A DNA stretch of 36,211 nt from an uncultured Methanobrevibacter sp. (GCF_902784195.1 NZ_CACZTX010000010.1:1-36211); one strand, 5' to 3'; shown: positions 1 through 8,406, counted from the stretch's first letter. The notes: a model not told the origin generated them from the sequence alone. Numbers and translations are program-made.

Positions 1-686
1 TGAAAAGTGAATGGGAACCTCTTCTCCCAATTCCTCCAATACGAAATTGCAGATTGATCTTATGTGGTCCTCATCTGTATTCAAGTCATTGATCAAAAGG
101 GTGGTGATTTCCAAATGGGACTTGCTTTGATGAATTGCTTTTAGATTGTCAAGAACAATATCCAATTTGCCTCCACATATTTTCCTATAGAGCCCGTCAT
201 CAAAGAACTTCAAGTCTATGTTGAAGGCATCGATAAATTTCACTGTTTCCTCTAATGATTCCTCACTCATATAGCCATTGGAAACATATGCATTTTTAAG
301 ATTTTCCTTATGTGAAATCAAGGAGGTTTCACGGGCGAAGTCAAAGTATAGCGTAGGTTCATTGTAGGTCCAAGCAATCGATAGGCAATTATCATTAATG
401 GCATTTTTAACGATGGTTTCTGGTAGTATTTTAGTTGAGTTGAATTCATTGAAAGAATTCATTGAAAGCATATATCGATAGGATCTGTATGACAGGAAGC
501 AATCCTATGATAATTTAAGGAATAAAGCTTTCCATCAATGTTTTTTTGAGTATTGCAAAATCCAGTGCTGTTTTCAGCTATTTTACACTTTTTTCCACAA
601 AGATTGCATTGAAGCAGTTTTTTTATTTGTGAATTTTCATCATTTTCGTCATATAATCTTGTGTAAAATCTGCTTTCATGCAACAT
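1..686 (-). pseudogene. Radical SAM enzyme (PflA-like / AmmeMemoRadiSam type), disrupted, runs off the left edge
   Basis: The first part (686 down to 459) begins with a good start (AGGTG before ATG) and encodes MLHESRFYTRLYDEN, the N-terminal cysteine motif CNLCGKKCKI and a GKLYSLNYHRIAS segment, as in radical SAM proteins annotated as pyruvate formate-lyase activating enzyme-like. It meets a TGA at 461-459. The family resumes in another frame from 462 down to 1: IAWTYNEPTLYFDFARE, VSNGYMS, NIDLKFFDDGLYRKICGG. The stretch that should lie between, about 35-40 codons including the CxxxCxxC cluster ligands, is absent. A perfect 13-bp tandem duplication sits exactly at the junction. The product could not bind the catalytic [4Fe-4S] cluster, so I call it a pseudogene; a local assembly error is the alternative. 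The 3' end lies outside the window. Confidence 0.85.
442..467. repeat. 13-bp perfect tandem duplication at the radical SAM gene junction
   Basis: GAATTCATTGAAA occurs twice head to tail (442-454 and 455-467). It lies at the point where the radical SAM reading frame shifts and its central segment is missing, so it is probably a scar of the rearrangement. Thirteen is not a multiple of three, which accounts for a change of frame. Confidence 0.9.
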
Positions 687-766
687 AAAAACACCTGATA
701 AATTTAGTAAAAAATTTAGATTCATTAAATTAAAATTCATTGCGAAAAAATAAGAAAAATTATTGC

Positions 767-1873
767 CTATTTTAGATGTTGGTAACCTCTTGAGCTTATT
801 TTTTCAATATTGCCATTTGAGAGTACTATTTCAACTGTATTATTATCTGTAATCTCTCCAATTACATAATAATTCATATCGCTTGACAATTGATCTTTCA
901 ACTCTTTGTTTATTGTGAATAAAAGTTCAAAATCTTCTCCTACATGGAAGAATAAATCCAAGTAATTTAATCCTAAGACATTAGCTATTTCCTTGAATTC
1001 ATCTTCTACTGGAAGCTTTTCTTCATATATCCTTATTCCTTTTGTGTATGAATCCTCACCATTATGATATTTCTTATCAGAGCTTATGATCTCATATAAT
1101 TCACTTGCCAAGCCATCTGTAATGTCGGTAGCTGTGATTCTATTATTGTTTGTATTGTAATCTCTTAAAATATGGCCTTCTTTATATTTTGCCTCTGGCT
1201 TCAATGCCTTTAAAATAGCTAAATCAATAAGTGTTGAATCAATTGATTTAATCTTTTCAATGATTTCTTTGCTTTTAGGGTTTTCTTCAATGAGCTTTAA
1301 GAGTTCAAATCCAAGTGCAGCATAAGCCAATTCACCGCTTATGCAAAGCAAATCTCCAATTTCGAACCCATATTTCATCAATGCCCTTTCCTTATCTACC
1401 TGACCAATGGCTGTTCCAGAGATTATGATTTCACTGGCTTCATTGGTATCTCCACCGATTAATGGGATATTATAATTGTCACAAGCCTGTATAACTCCAC
1501 AGACTAATTCATCAAAGTCATCTAGCAATGTGTCTTTAGGAATAGCTAGGTTCAATAAAAATCCAATATTCTCTGCACCCATGCTTGCAAGATCGCTTAC
1601 ATTGACTACAACTGACTTGTATCCCATTTGAAAATGAGTCATGGCCTTTGGGAAGTGGCTGGATTGAATCAGCATGTCAGATGATGAGACCAAATAGCTA
1701 TTGTCATCAATGTTGACATTTGTAAGTGCAGAATCGTCTCCTATTGATGTTTTATCATCAAAATCATTAAAATCGGAAGGCTTATAGATAGAGCATGATT
1801 TTGACTTTTGAATGATTCTCTCAATCAATTGCTTTTCACCGAGTTCGGAGACTTTTATTTGGCTTGATTTCAT
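767..1873 (-). CDS. thiL: Thiamine-monophosphate kinase
   Basis: A cytosolic enzyme that phosphorylates thiamine monophosphate to thiamine diphosphate with ATP, the last step of thiamine cofactor synthesis. The 368-residue product has the ThiL/PurM fold signatures in order: IGDDSAL (about 44-50), the acidic SSSDM at 63-67, NVSDLASMGA (91-100), GGDTNEA (140-146) and a SGELAYAALG segment near 180. The aspartates in these motifs are the Mg/ATP ligands of the family. Length is slightly above the usual 310-340, through an insert around 240-285. No Shine-Dalgarno is visible before the ATG, so the mRNA may have a very short leader. It ends 98 bp from the GNAT gene upstream, probably as a separate transcript. 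Confidence 0.9.
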   Translation of the reverse strand: MKSSQIKVSELGEKQLIERIIQKSKSCSIYKPSDFNDFDDKTSIGDDSALTNVNIDDNSYLVSSSDMLIQSSHFPKAMTHFQMGYKSVVVNVSDLASMGAENIGFLLNLAIPKDTLLDDFDELVCGVIQACDNYNIPLIGGDTNEASEIIISGTAIGQVDKERALMKYGFEIGDLLCISGELAYAALGFELLKLIEENPKSKEIIEKIKSIDSTLIDLAILKALKPEAKYKEGHILRDYNTNNNRITATDITDGLASELYEIISSDKKYHNGEDSYTKGIRIYEEKLPVEDEFKEIANVLGLNYLDLFFHVGEDFELLFTINKELKDQLSSDMNYYVIGEITDNNTVEIVLSNGNIEKISSRGYQHLK

Positions 1874-1971
1874 ATAAAAATATTTGATTTTTTTAGTATA
1901 AAAAATTTTTAGATATTATTAAAAAAAGAAAAAAAGTTAAAAAAATAGATTAAAGAAAAAGATATGATGGG

Positions 1972-2433
1972 TTAGAAAATAAGGCTTTTAAACTGTTTTT
2001 TCATGCAGATGCAGAAATCATCCCCTTCAAACATGCCAAAACTGTCGATGACCTCATAGTCCAGCTTCTTATATAGGTTAATGGCTGCAGTGTTTTCTCT
2101 TCCTGTTTCAATGACTGAATACTTGAAATTCTCTTCCATTGCCAATTTTTCAAGCTGCTTTATAAGCTTGTATGCTATTCCATTTCTTCTGTATCTTTTC
2201 TTGACATAAACTCTTCTTATCTCAATGGTGTCCTTATCAAATAGCCTAAAGCTTGCACAAGCTATTGGCCTGCCCCAATTTAAAGCCAGGATTACAATAT
2301 GAGGGTCCTTTAAATCGTTATATTCCTGATATTTCAATACTTCCTCACCGCGAAGCTGGAACCATTCATTGTCCAACTCCTTTGTAAGCTCAATGAATCT
2401 CTCATCCTTTTCATTTGTAATAATGGATTCCAT
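1972..2433 (-). CDS. GNAT family N-acetyltransferase
   Basis: A 153-residue Gcn5-related acyltransferase. The acetyl-CoA pyrophosphate-binding loop is visible as RRNGIAYKL (82-90), after the hydrophobic beta-4 strand TIEIRRVYV. The typical C-terminal IETGRENTAAINLYKKLDYEVI segment (about 108-129) is the GNAT motif B helix and strand. The substrate cannot be told from sequence; small molecules or protein amino groups are both possible. The start has a GTGAG-like ribosome site 4-5 nt upstream. It begins 12 bp after the deaminase stop, so both are very likely cotranscribed in the order deaminase then GNAT. A T-rich tract on the minus strand at 1910-1950 probably ends the transcript. Confidence 0.85.
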   Translation of the reverse strand: MESIITNEKDERFIELTKELDNEWFQLRGEEVLKYQEYNDLKDPHIVILALNWGRPIACASFRLFDKDTIEIRRVYVKKRYRRNGIAYKLIKQLEKLAMEENFKYSVIETGRENTAAINLYKKLDYEVIDSFGMFEGDDFCICMKKQFKSLIF

Positions 2434-2445
2434 ATTCTCACTTCA

Positions 2446-2913
2446 TCATTTCTTTAGCTCTGTAGTGTTTCCTACCTTTGCAAGCTCCTTCTCCCAAACT
2501 CCTGGGTTTTCATTTACAAAGCTTTCAAATAGCTCATTGCATCTTGAATCGTTTAGAACAATAATCTCTACATCATTATCCTTCAAGAGATTTTCAGCAC
2601 CCATCAAGGTTGTATTATCACCTATAACCACTCTTGGAATATTGTATAGGAGCACTGCTCCAGAACACATTGGACAAGGTGAAAGGGTTGTGTAAAGGGT
2701 GCATTTTCTATAATCGTCATAATCAAGGCCCTTTGCATTTTCTATTGCATCCATTTCACCATGAAGAATTACTGAATTGTTCTGTATAATCCTATTATGG
2801 CCTCTGGATATTACTTCATTGTCCTTTACAAGGACTGCACCGATAGGGATACCACCTTCAGACAATGATATTTCGGCCTCCTTGATTGCTTCATCCATGA
2901 ATTTCTTATGCAT
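2446..2913 (-). CDS. Nucleoside/cytosine deaminase (zinc CDA fold)
   Basis: A hydrolytic deaminase of the cytidine deaminase superfamily. Counting from the preferred start (MHKKFMDEAI) the zinc-site motifs are HGEMDA (H51, catalytic E53) and SPCPMC (C80, C83), with TLYTTLSPCPMCSGA typical of the TadA/guanine/cytosine deaminase branch. The run HGE..IEN..TLYTTLSPC.MC.GA...Y.IPR.V.G.N closely resembles fungal cytosine deaminase, so salvage of cytosine to uracil is my first guess; guanine deaminase or another small-base activity is possible. An ATG four codons upstream (2925) is less likely, because the GGGG ribosome site lies six bases before the inner ATG. The gene is first of a two-gene set with the GNAT gene. 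Confidence 0.85.
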   Translation of the reverse strand: MHKKFMDEAIKEAEISLSEGGIPIGAVLVKDNEVISRGHNRIIQNNSVILHGEMDAIENAKGLDYDDYRKCTLYTTLSPCPMCSGAVLLYNIPRVVIGDNTTLMGAENLLKDNDVEIIVLNDSRCNELFESFVNENPGVWEKELAKVGNTTELKK

Positions 2914-3066
2914 AAAATACCCCATAATTAGTTTTTATGATATTTTCAATATTATATTTAAAAAAAGAATATTAATAATTTTACTAAAAATAGGAAATAA
3001 ATGTTTATAAAGAAAAAATAAGATAAAATTTTTACTAAAAAAAGAAATAAGGAAATTAGAATAAAA

Positions 3067-4050
3067 CTATTCTAATGCCTCTTTAACCATGTCTTCAAGG
3101 ATTTCAATTAAAACATCATCGTCACAGATTGGGTCTGGATATAATATTTCCCCATCAAATTCCATTTTCACATCATCATGGCCATGATGATGGTGATGAT
3201 GTCCATGAGAATGACTATGGCCATGATCATGGTCGTGGTCATGACTGTGTTCATGGTCATGGGAGTGAGAATGTCCATGGTCGTGATGATGGTGATGGTG
3301 ATGGCCAGTTCCATCATCTTCTATGAATCCTAAAATAGTTGGAATGTCCCTTGTAGTATGTGCTCCAGGAGCAATGAATACAGGAACGACAACCAATCGG
3401 TCAACTTCATTTTCGCTTACAAGCTTATTGATTGAAGTTGGAATGTTAGGGTCTACAAGTTCCATGAATCCAAAGTCACATGGATATTCAGTTTGAGCTT
3501 CAAATTGTCCGAAAAGGTCTGTGATAAATTCCTTGCTGTAATTCAATCTGCTTCCGTGTACAACTAGCAATACTCCGGTTTTTGCATCTGCGTCAAGCTC
3601 TGATTCTTCAAGTGCACCGCTTATTTTATTGTTGATAATTTTCAATAGCTTTGGATTAGGGCCAATAGGACCTAATAAGTCAATTTCTCCATCGAAATCA
3701 ACCTCTTCAAGGCCGTATAAATAATGTCCTTCAGGATAGATTCCATCCGGTTGTCTTGGATCTGTTTCCTTAGGTTCAAGACCAAGTATGATTGGTATGT
3801 CAATGTTAGTGTGAATTCCAGCAGCTAAAAATACTGGAGTAGCTATAATGCGTTTTAAGTTAGGATTGCGTTCTTTTAAAATGTTAATGGCTTCAGGTAA
3901 GTTTGGACGAGCCACTTTCATGTATCCTACTTCAGCATCAAATTCTGTCTTTGCCTTAAACTTAGCGCATATCTTTTTAAAAACTTCCTCTGCATAGGGA
4001 AGAGTACTTCCATGGCTTAACAATAATACAGCAGTGTCTTCATAAGTCAT
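3067..4050 (-). CDS. cbiX: Sirohydrochlorin cobalto/nickelochelatase, duplicated CbiX with His-rich segment
   Basis: It inserts Co2+ (for cobamides) or Ni2+ (for coenzyme F430, where the family is called CfbA) into sirohydrochlorin. The 327-residue protein holds two tandem CbiX domains. Domain 1 has LLSHGS with H13 and AAGIHT with H80; domain 2 has VVHGS with H165 and APGAHT with H231. The two halves also share their tails (VDFDGEIDLLGP versus MEFDGEILYPDP). Methanogen enzymes are commonly single-domain and homodimeric, so this is an internal duplication. Residues 250-291 contain 27 histidines mixed with D, S and G, placed as an insert in domain 2; such segments are thought to store or deliver metal. 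GTGATATT precedes the ATG. The gene is monocistronic and not next to other corrinoid genes. Confidence 0.9.
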   Translation of the reverse strand: MTYEDTAVLLLSHGSTLPYAEEVFKKICAKFKAKTEFDAEVGYMKVARPNLPEAINILKERNPNLKRIIATPVFLAAGIHTNIDIPIILGLEPKETDPRQPDGIYPEGHYLYGLEEVDFDGEIDLLGPIGPNPKLLKIINNKISGALEESELDADAKTGVLLVVHGSRLNYSKEFITDLFGQFEAQTEYPCDFGFMELVDPNIPTSINKLVSENEVDRLVVVPVFIAPGAHTTRDIPTILGFIEDDGTGHHHHHHHDHGHSHSHDHEHSHDHDHDHGHSHSHGHHHHHHGHDDVKMEFDGEILYPDPICDDDVLIEILEDMVKEALE

Positions 4051-4164
4051 AATATCACAGTTTTACGTATTTTTAAACACATATCTAAATAAATTTTAAT
4101 CTTTGATAATAATAAGAAAGTATTACTTTATAATAATAATTTGGAAAAAAGTATTACTCAAGGT

Positions 4165-4196
4165 TTATAAAAAAATAAATAGCTAAAAAGCTATTT
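4165..4196 (-). terminator. Hairpin plus T-run after the DUF35 gene
   Basis: AAATAGCT and AGCTATTT form a perfect 8-bp stem with an AAAA loop (4177-4196, plus-strand reading). On the minus strand it follows the DUF35 stop codon by six bases and is followed by a T-rich tract (4176 down to 4165), the arrangement of an intrinsic-type terminator. Confidence 0.6.
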
Positions 4197-4202
4197 AAAA
4201 AA

Positions 4203-4601
4203 TTATTTTACAATTTTAAATTTGAATCCGTATGAAATTACACCATCAGGGCCGTCTTCACGGATTTTTCTAAAGACCATTTCTACAGGGTCTCCGATTT
4301 GAATATCATCAACATCTGCGTCAACGATTTGTGCAGTTACTTTAGCACCTTCTTCAAGTTCAATGATAGCTACAGCATAAGGAGCTATTTTCTTGAAGTC
4401 AGAAGTAGGTGTTCTAATTACAGAATAGGTAAATATTTTTCCTTTTCCTGAAAATTGGATATTTTCAATGTTTCCTTTTCTTCTACAATCAGGACAGATT
4501 ACTCTTTGTGGGAAAAACACTTGACCACAAGTAGTACATTTTGATCCAACAAGGTTATATCTTTGTTGGATATGACGCCAGGTTCTTACAGTATCAGACA
4601 T
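4203..4601 (-). CDS. DUF35 Zn-ribbon / OB-fold protein
   Basis: A 132-residue protein with a rubredoxin-like zinc ribbon (C22-x2-C25 and C36-x2-C39, in CTTCGQVFF and CPDCRRKG) followed by an OB-fold from about residue 48 (GKGKIFTYSVIRTP, AIIELEEGAKVTAQIVD). In archaea members of this family bridge acetoacetyl-CoA thiolase and HMG-CoA synthase, channelling acetoacetyl-CoA into the mevalonate pathway. Here no thiolase or HMG-CoA synthase gene lies within the window on either side, so that role is inferred from the family only. A strong ribosome site (AGGAGGA, six bases before ATG) fixes the start and suggests good expression. A hairpin with a T-run follows the stop. Confidence 0.88.
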   Translation of the reverse strand: MSDTVRTWRHIQQRYNLVGSKCTTCGQVFFPQRVICPDCRRKGNIENIQFSGKGKIFTYSVIRTPTSDFKKIAPYAVAIIELEEGAKVTAQIVDADVDDIQIGDPVEMVFRKIREDGPDGVISYGFKFKIVK

Positions 4602-4931
4602 TAAATTCCTCCTAATATAATAAGCATGATAAAAATGATTAAAAATTCATTAATTTTGTTTATAGTTTTTATTTATTTATTAATTTTTTAGTTAATAAAT
4701 ATTATCTTTACTTATAATATTATTTTATTTATAATTCATCTATAATAAAGTTTTAAGTTAAATGGCTATTCTTTACCAAAATAAGTTTCTTAAATAATTA
4801 AACTATAACAAAAGTGAAAACTTATAATTAAAAAGTAATTTACACTCTTTTGATTAAATTATAATGATTTAAAAAGATTAAAATTAAAATTGAGAAAGAT
4901 TTAAATATTATTTTTAAATATAAACCAATTA
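4602..4931. other. AT-rich intergenic region, divergent promoters
   Basis: No credible reading frame is seen. It should hold the promoter of the DUF35 gene (minus) and that of the pilin-like pair (plus). TATA-like ATTTAAATATTA around 4899-4911 is about 25-30 bases before the ATG at 4932, so the plus-strand transcript may be nearly leaderless. No obvious repeats or structured RNA were found. Confidence 0.6.
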
Positions 4932-5972
4932 ATGAAGATTAATAATAAAAATAACGAATATGAAAAGGATAAAAAGTATAGTAATGATTCTACAAGAAAA
5001 GAATTGTTGAATGATGAGAAGGGAAATTTTTCAATCATCCTCACAAGCCTGATTCTAATCGGCTTTTTACTATTGTCGATAATCATTTTAAATGTTGCAA
5101 TTAATCAGGAAAGGGAAAATGGAGAGATTGTTTCATCCAATAACTTTCAATATATTGTAAATGACTACATAAGAAACCTTCCACTTATTGAACATGAAGC
5201 ATTGGAAGACTTAAGTGAGGAGATTATAAAAGACAAAAGGCCATCTTTAGACTCCAAAAGCGATTTGAAGGAAATAGTTGATGGAAAGCTAAGTGCAAAA
5301 AACAAGGAATACTATGAAAACTACGGTATCCAAATCAATTCATCACTAATAGCTATTGAAAATACATCAAATCCCTTCTCATACAAATTCAAGACTCACA
5401 TCTTAAGTGTGAAAGGAGATTACTCATTTGAAAAAATCGTGTCATCTGATGTTGACTGCATTGATTTAAAGGATCCTGTTCCTATTCTTTATTTGAAAGA
5501 TTATCATGGCCTTTCATACAATGAGAGCTTCTACAATTATGGTAATTCATTGTCTGAATTCTTAAGGTCAAAGGGTGTTGAAAACTACTCTTTTTATATC
5601 GATGCCAACTCTCCATTGATTATAAGGAAATGTCCATATGACCCTTACAAGCATCATGGAGATGACAATGGAAAGATAATGAAAAACTGCAGGGACAATG
5701 GATATTATCATGAAAGCAGAGATGGAGCATGTTATCTATGCAGGCTTGAAGGAAAAAGCGGATGTGAGCATTACGGTTTTGAAACCTTCATCAATCCTCA
5801 AAAGACAAATGAAACTGGCCGTGTCTCAGCATGCGGATCAGACCATGTTATATTCAGCGATGACATTTATCCGGGAGTTGAAGTCATCTATAATGATGAG
5901 GATAGGTTAAAGGAGATTCTATACCTTGACCCTCATGGCCATAAGGTCAAGTATGGAATGAGTGGCTTTTAG
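4932..5972 (+). CDS. N-terminally anchored extracellular protein, pilin-like N-terminus
   Basis: A 346-residue protein of unknown function. A charged N-terminus (about 40 residues, rich in K, N and E) precedes a single hydrophobic helix (FSIILTSLILIGFLLLSIIILNVAI, about 33-57, here listed only to locate it). The KGNFS junction before the helix recalls the class III (type IV pilin) signals of archaea, though the usual Q and E are not conserved. The rest is predicted to be outside the cell and contains a cysteine-rich patch (about 228-277: C, C, CYLC, C, then C at 298) that could form disulfides or bind metal. The following gene has the same architecture and its ribosome site overlaps this stop codon, so both are one operon. 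No close family was recognised. Confidence 0.65.
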   Translation: MKINNKNNEYEKDKKYSNDSTRKELLNDEKGNFSIILTSLILIGFLLLSIIILNVAINQERENGEIVSSNNFQYIVNDYIRNLPLIEHEALEDLSEEIIKDKRPSLDSKSDLKEIVDGKLSAKNKEYYENYGIQINSSLIAIENTSNPFSYKFKTHILSVKGDYSFEKIVSSDVDCIDLKDPVPILYLKDYHGLSYNESFYNYGNSLSEFLRSKGVENYSFYIDANSPLIIRKCPYDPYKHHGDDNGKIMKNCRDNGYYHESRDGACYLCRLEGKSGCEHYGFETFINPQKTNETGRVSACGSDHVIFSDDIYPGVEVIYNDEDRLKEILYLDPHGHKVKYGMSGF

Positions 5973-5982
5973 GAGATTTACT

Positions 5983-7059
5983 ATGAAGATAAAGGATATA
6001 ATCAAAGACCAATATGGCATCCTATACTCCAGTGAACTGCTTCTGTCAATCATACTGCTTATTTTCATAATAGGAGTTATAGCCAATTTAAGTGATGGGC
6101 TGAATGAAAGAATGATAAGTGAAGAAGAATTTTCATCTCTTGAAACTATTGCTATCGAATCATCGGATTATCTTTTGAATAATCCTGGAAATCCTGAAAA
6201 TTGGGAAGATGATGAGGGATTGAAAAATGGAATCGTGTCGAAAAATATCATTCCAGGACTTGCAATAAAGAATAAAAATGTGGAAAATGGTGAGTTTTTT
6301 GATGAAAGTGCAAGTGATGAAATGATAATGTCAAATGCAATTTCCTATAATAAGCTAATTAAGATAAAAAACAATTACGATTCGCTTGTAGATAGTAATC
6401 TGTTAAATGATAGTGTCATAAGTTCAATGGCTATTTATCCTTTAAACAGTGAAATAAAGCCTATAGAGATGGGATATGATTTTGAAGATAAAAATGATAA
6501 TGTCAATGATAATAACATTGTAACAGTGAATAGAACAGTGAAATGTGATTTTTATTCAAACTTTGTAGTGTATAATTTCAATGATTTTGAGCTGTTCGGA
6601 GATGATTACAATAAAGATATGTTTTGTAATCATGACACTAATCCTTATCTAACTAATCATTCAAATGATGGAAGATCTCTTTGGCTATGTAAAAACTTTA
6701 GAGTCTATAAAGAATCATTGGATGAATATAACTATTATCTGATAAGCGATGAATCTGTAAAAGACACTGGCACTTACTGGATTTTAGAGAGTCTAAATAG
6801 AACAAGTGAAAATAAGGAAATAATAAATCAGGAAGTCATTGACTTAAATCCATTCCTTATGGAAGATTTGGGTAATTCTTCTGATGAAATCTATTCAATA
6901 CACTTTAATGTTCCTAAAAATAGAGTAGGTGATTTTAAAACTGTTTTAGTGGCCATTCCAAAGAACATGACAGATGTTTTAATATCAAATGATGAGTTGA
7001 ATTACGATTACTTTAAAGTGCAGGATGTAAATTTCATTTTAAAAATAGGTTATAAATAG
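5983..7059 (+). CDS. Pilin-like membrane-anchored protein, second of pair
   Basis: A 358-residue protein starting MKIKDIIKDQYG. The chosen ATG is preceded by AGGAG seven bases upstream; a GTG at 5962 in the same frame would overlap the preceding gene and lacks a ribosome site. A short charged leader is followed by YSSELLLSIILLIFIIG, a hydrophobic helix at about 16-35 resembling the SxExLL pattern of archaeal type IV pilin signal regions. The remainder (about 320 residues, acidic and Asn-rich) should face outside. The AGGAG begins within the last base of the upstream TAG, so translation is probably coupled. Together the pair may be minor pilins or pseudopilins of a surface structure; this is inference, as no assembly ATPase is in the window. 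Confidence 0.65.
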   Translation: MKIKDIIKDQYGILYSSELLLSIILLIFIIGVIANLSDGLNERMISEEEFSSLETIAIESSDYLLNNPGNPENWEDDEGLKNGIVSKNIIPGLAIKNKNVENGEFFDESASDEMIMSNAISYNKLIKIKNNYDSLVDSNLLNDSVISSMAIYPLNSEIKPIEMGYDFEDKNDNVNDNNIVTVNRTVKCDFYSNFVVYNFNDFELFGDDYNKDMFCNHDTNPYLTNHSNDGRSLWLCKNFRVYKESLDEYNYYLISDESVKDTGTYWILESLNRTSENKEIINQEVIDLNPFLMEDLGNSSDEIYSIHFNVPKNRVGDFKTVLVAIPKNMTDVLISNDELNYDYFKVQDVNFILKIGYK

Positions 7060-7068
7060 CCAATATTA

Positions 7069-7124
7069 AAAAAAATAGCTAAAAAAAGAAAAAAAGATTT
7101 TTTACTCCCAACTGGGGTAAAAAA
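7069..7124 (-). terminator. Second hairpin and T-run downstream of orc1/cdc6
   Basis: Read on the minus strand, TTTTTTAC and CCC pair with GGG and GTAAAAAA (one bulged A, loop AGTT) at 7124-7098. Two runs of seven T and one of eight T follow, down to about 7069. It lies directly beyond the conserved hairpin element that abuts the orc1/cdc6 stop codon, mirroring the arrangement after the histone gene. Confidence 0.6.
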
Positions 7125-7166
7125 TTTTGGTCCAGGTTTTCGCTCCGAAGGAGCGGAAAAGCTGGG
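7125..7166 (-). repeat. Conserved 3' hairpin element, copy 1 (after orc1/cdc6)
   Basis: Immediately after the orc1/cdc6 TAG the minus strand reads CCCAGCTTTTCCGCTCC, a TTC loop, then GGAGCGAAAACCTGGACC and AAAA. Stems CCAG/CTGG, TTTT/AAAA and CGCTCC/GGAGCG stack into one hairpin with small C mismatches or bulges. The same sequence follows the histone stop codon at 32842-32887, differing by one inserted C and one A. It is GC-richer than its surroundings. Confidence 0.9.
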
Positions 7167-8336
7167 CTATAAAACACTATACAAATTCTCTTCCAAAAGA
7201 TCTGTATCAATTTGCAAGCTAATGATATTGGTTCTGCCTTTAGCTCTGCCTTTGGATACAGTGTTTGTGGAAATGATACCTAACATCTCCAACTCATTTA
7301 CAAAGTCAAAGATTCTTCTATAGGTAACAGCATCCCCTTTTGAAATCTCCTTATAGGCCTCAAATAATTTACCTGAAGTGATTTCCTCTCCTTCTTGAGT
7401 CAATCTTAAGATAGCAGCAAGAACCCTTTGCTGTTGGGTAGGCAATGTTACAATGACATCCTTAACCTTATTGTACTCAATGACATCTTTAGCTTCACGT
7501 ACATATTGACCTAAAACCTTTTCAGATCCCTTGTCAATTGCAATGTCTCCTGCGCTTTCCAATAAGTCAAGTGCATATCTTGCATCCCCTTCCTCTTTAG
7601 CAGCCATAGCTGAACATAATGGAATTACGCTGTCTTCAAGAGTGTTTTCATAAAATGCAAGTTCGGATCTTTCATTCAAGATGTCAGCCAATTGCTCCGC
7701 ATCATAAGGTGGGAACACTATTTCCTTATCCATTAGACTGCTTGCAACTCTTGGCTTAATGAATTGCTTGAAGTTAAGGTAATTACTGATTGACAATATT
7801 GCAATGTTGTCTGTTCTGGTAAGGGTATATAATAAGCCGTCACCATCCTTCTCAAGAAGAATGTCAACTTCGTCTAAAATGACAATCAAGATACGGTTCC
7901 TTCCAAATACATTTCTTTTCAATACATCTCTAAATGCATTTACAATTTCCCCTTTTGTCCAACCACGATTAGGAACTTCCCTTCCTAGCTTTTGACATAA
8001 GTAAGTGAGCACTTGATACTCTGTATTGAAATCCGTGCATCTGACATATTCCACTGAAATGGAAACAGGCTTGTCACGAGCTGCTTCAATCAATTGCTCT
8101 CTTGCAAATTTTGCAGCTGCTGTCTTACCTGTTCCTGTTTTTCCATAAATAGTAATGTTTGATGGAGTAGTGCCTTTTAATGCCTCTACCCAATATCTGG
8201 CAATAGATGTGATCTGTTCTTTCCTATGTGGCAAGTTATCAGGTAAGAAACGATGATCCAAAGGTTTCTTATCCTTAAAGATATTGTCATCCATAGGCAA
8301 GTATTCATCAAGCCCTTCGAAAATGTTGTCACTCAT
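7167..8336 (-). CDS. cdc6: Orc1/Cdc6 replication initiator
   Basis: The archaeal origin-binding AAA+ ATPase that marks the origin and helps load MCM. The 389-residue product has Walker A GKTGTGKT (65-72), Walker B ILDEVD (153-158), a sensor-1 SISN segment (182-185) and a C-terminal winged-helix domain (about 300-389, [19 protein letters not shown]) that contacts ORB repeats. Length fits the family. The start has GAGATGAT a few bases upstream. The gene reads away from a gene-free kilobase full of ORB-like repeats, the usual position of the initiator next to its own origin. Its 3' end carries a conserved hairpin element shared with the histone gene. Weak ORB-like sites 180-350 bp upstream could allow self-regulation. 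Confidence 0.95.
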   Translation of the reverse strand: MSDNIFEGLDEYLPMDDNIFKDKKPLDHRFLPDNLPHRKEQITSIARYWVEALKGTTPSNITIYGKTGTGKTAAAKFAREQLIEAARDKPVSISVEYVRCTDFNTEYQVLTYLCQKLGREVPNRGWTKGEIVNAFRDVLKRNVFGRNRILIVILDEVDILLEKDGDGLLYTLTRTDNIAILSISNYLNFKQFIKPRVASSLMDKEIVFPPYDAEQLADILNERSELAFYENTLEDSVIPLCSAMAAKEEGDARYALDLLESAGDIAIDKGSEKVLGQYVREAKDVIEYNKVKDVIVTLPTQQQRVLAAILRLTQEGEEITSGKLFEAYKEISKGDAVTYRRIFDFVNELEMLGIISTNTVSKGRAKGRTNIISLQIDTDLLEENLYSVL

Positions 8337-8398
8337 ATAATCATCTCATAAATATAATGTGTTTTTTAAAATTCGATTAATGCGTTGGCGAATTTTAA

Positions 8399-8406
8399 AT
8401 TATAAA
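8399..8406 (-). promoter_or_regulatory. TATA box of orc1/cdc6
   Basis: TTTATAAT on the minus strand, 63-70 bases before the ATG, implies transcription starting near 8375 and a leader of about 40 nt. This is the best TATA-like site between the gene and the origin repeats. Confidence 0.45.

Noticed and set aside
3129-3326. Plus-strand His/Asp/Gly-rich open frame
   Set aside because: It is the antisense of the His-rich part of cbiX; the composition comes from CAT/ATG repeats. No ribosome site.
5962-5982. GTG start for the second pilin-like gene
   Set aside because: It overlaps the preceding gene and has no ribosome site; AGGAG supports the ATG at 5983.
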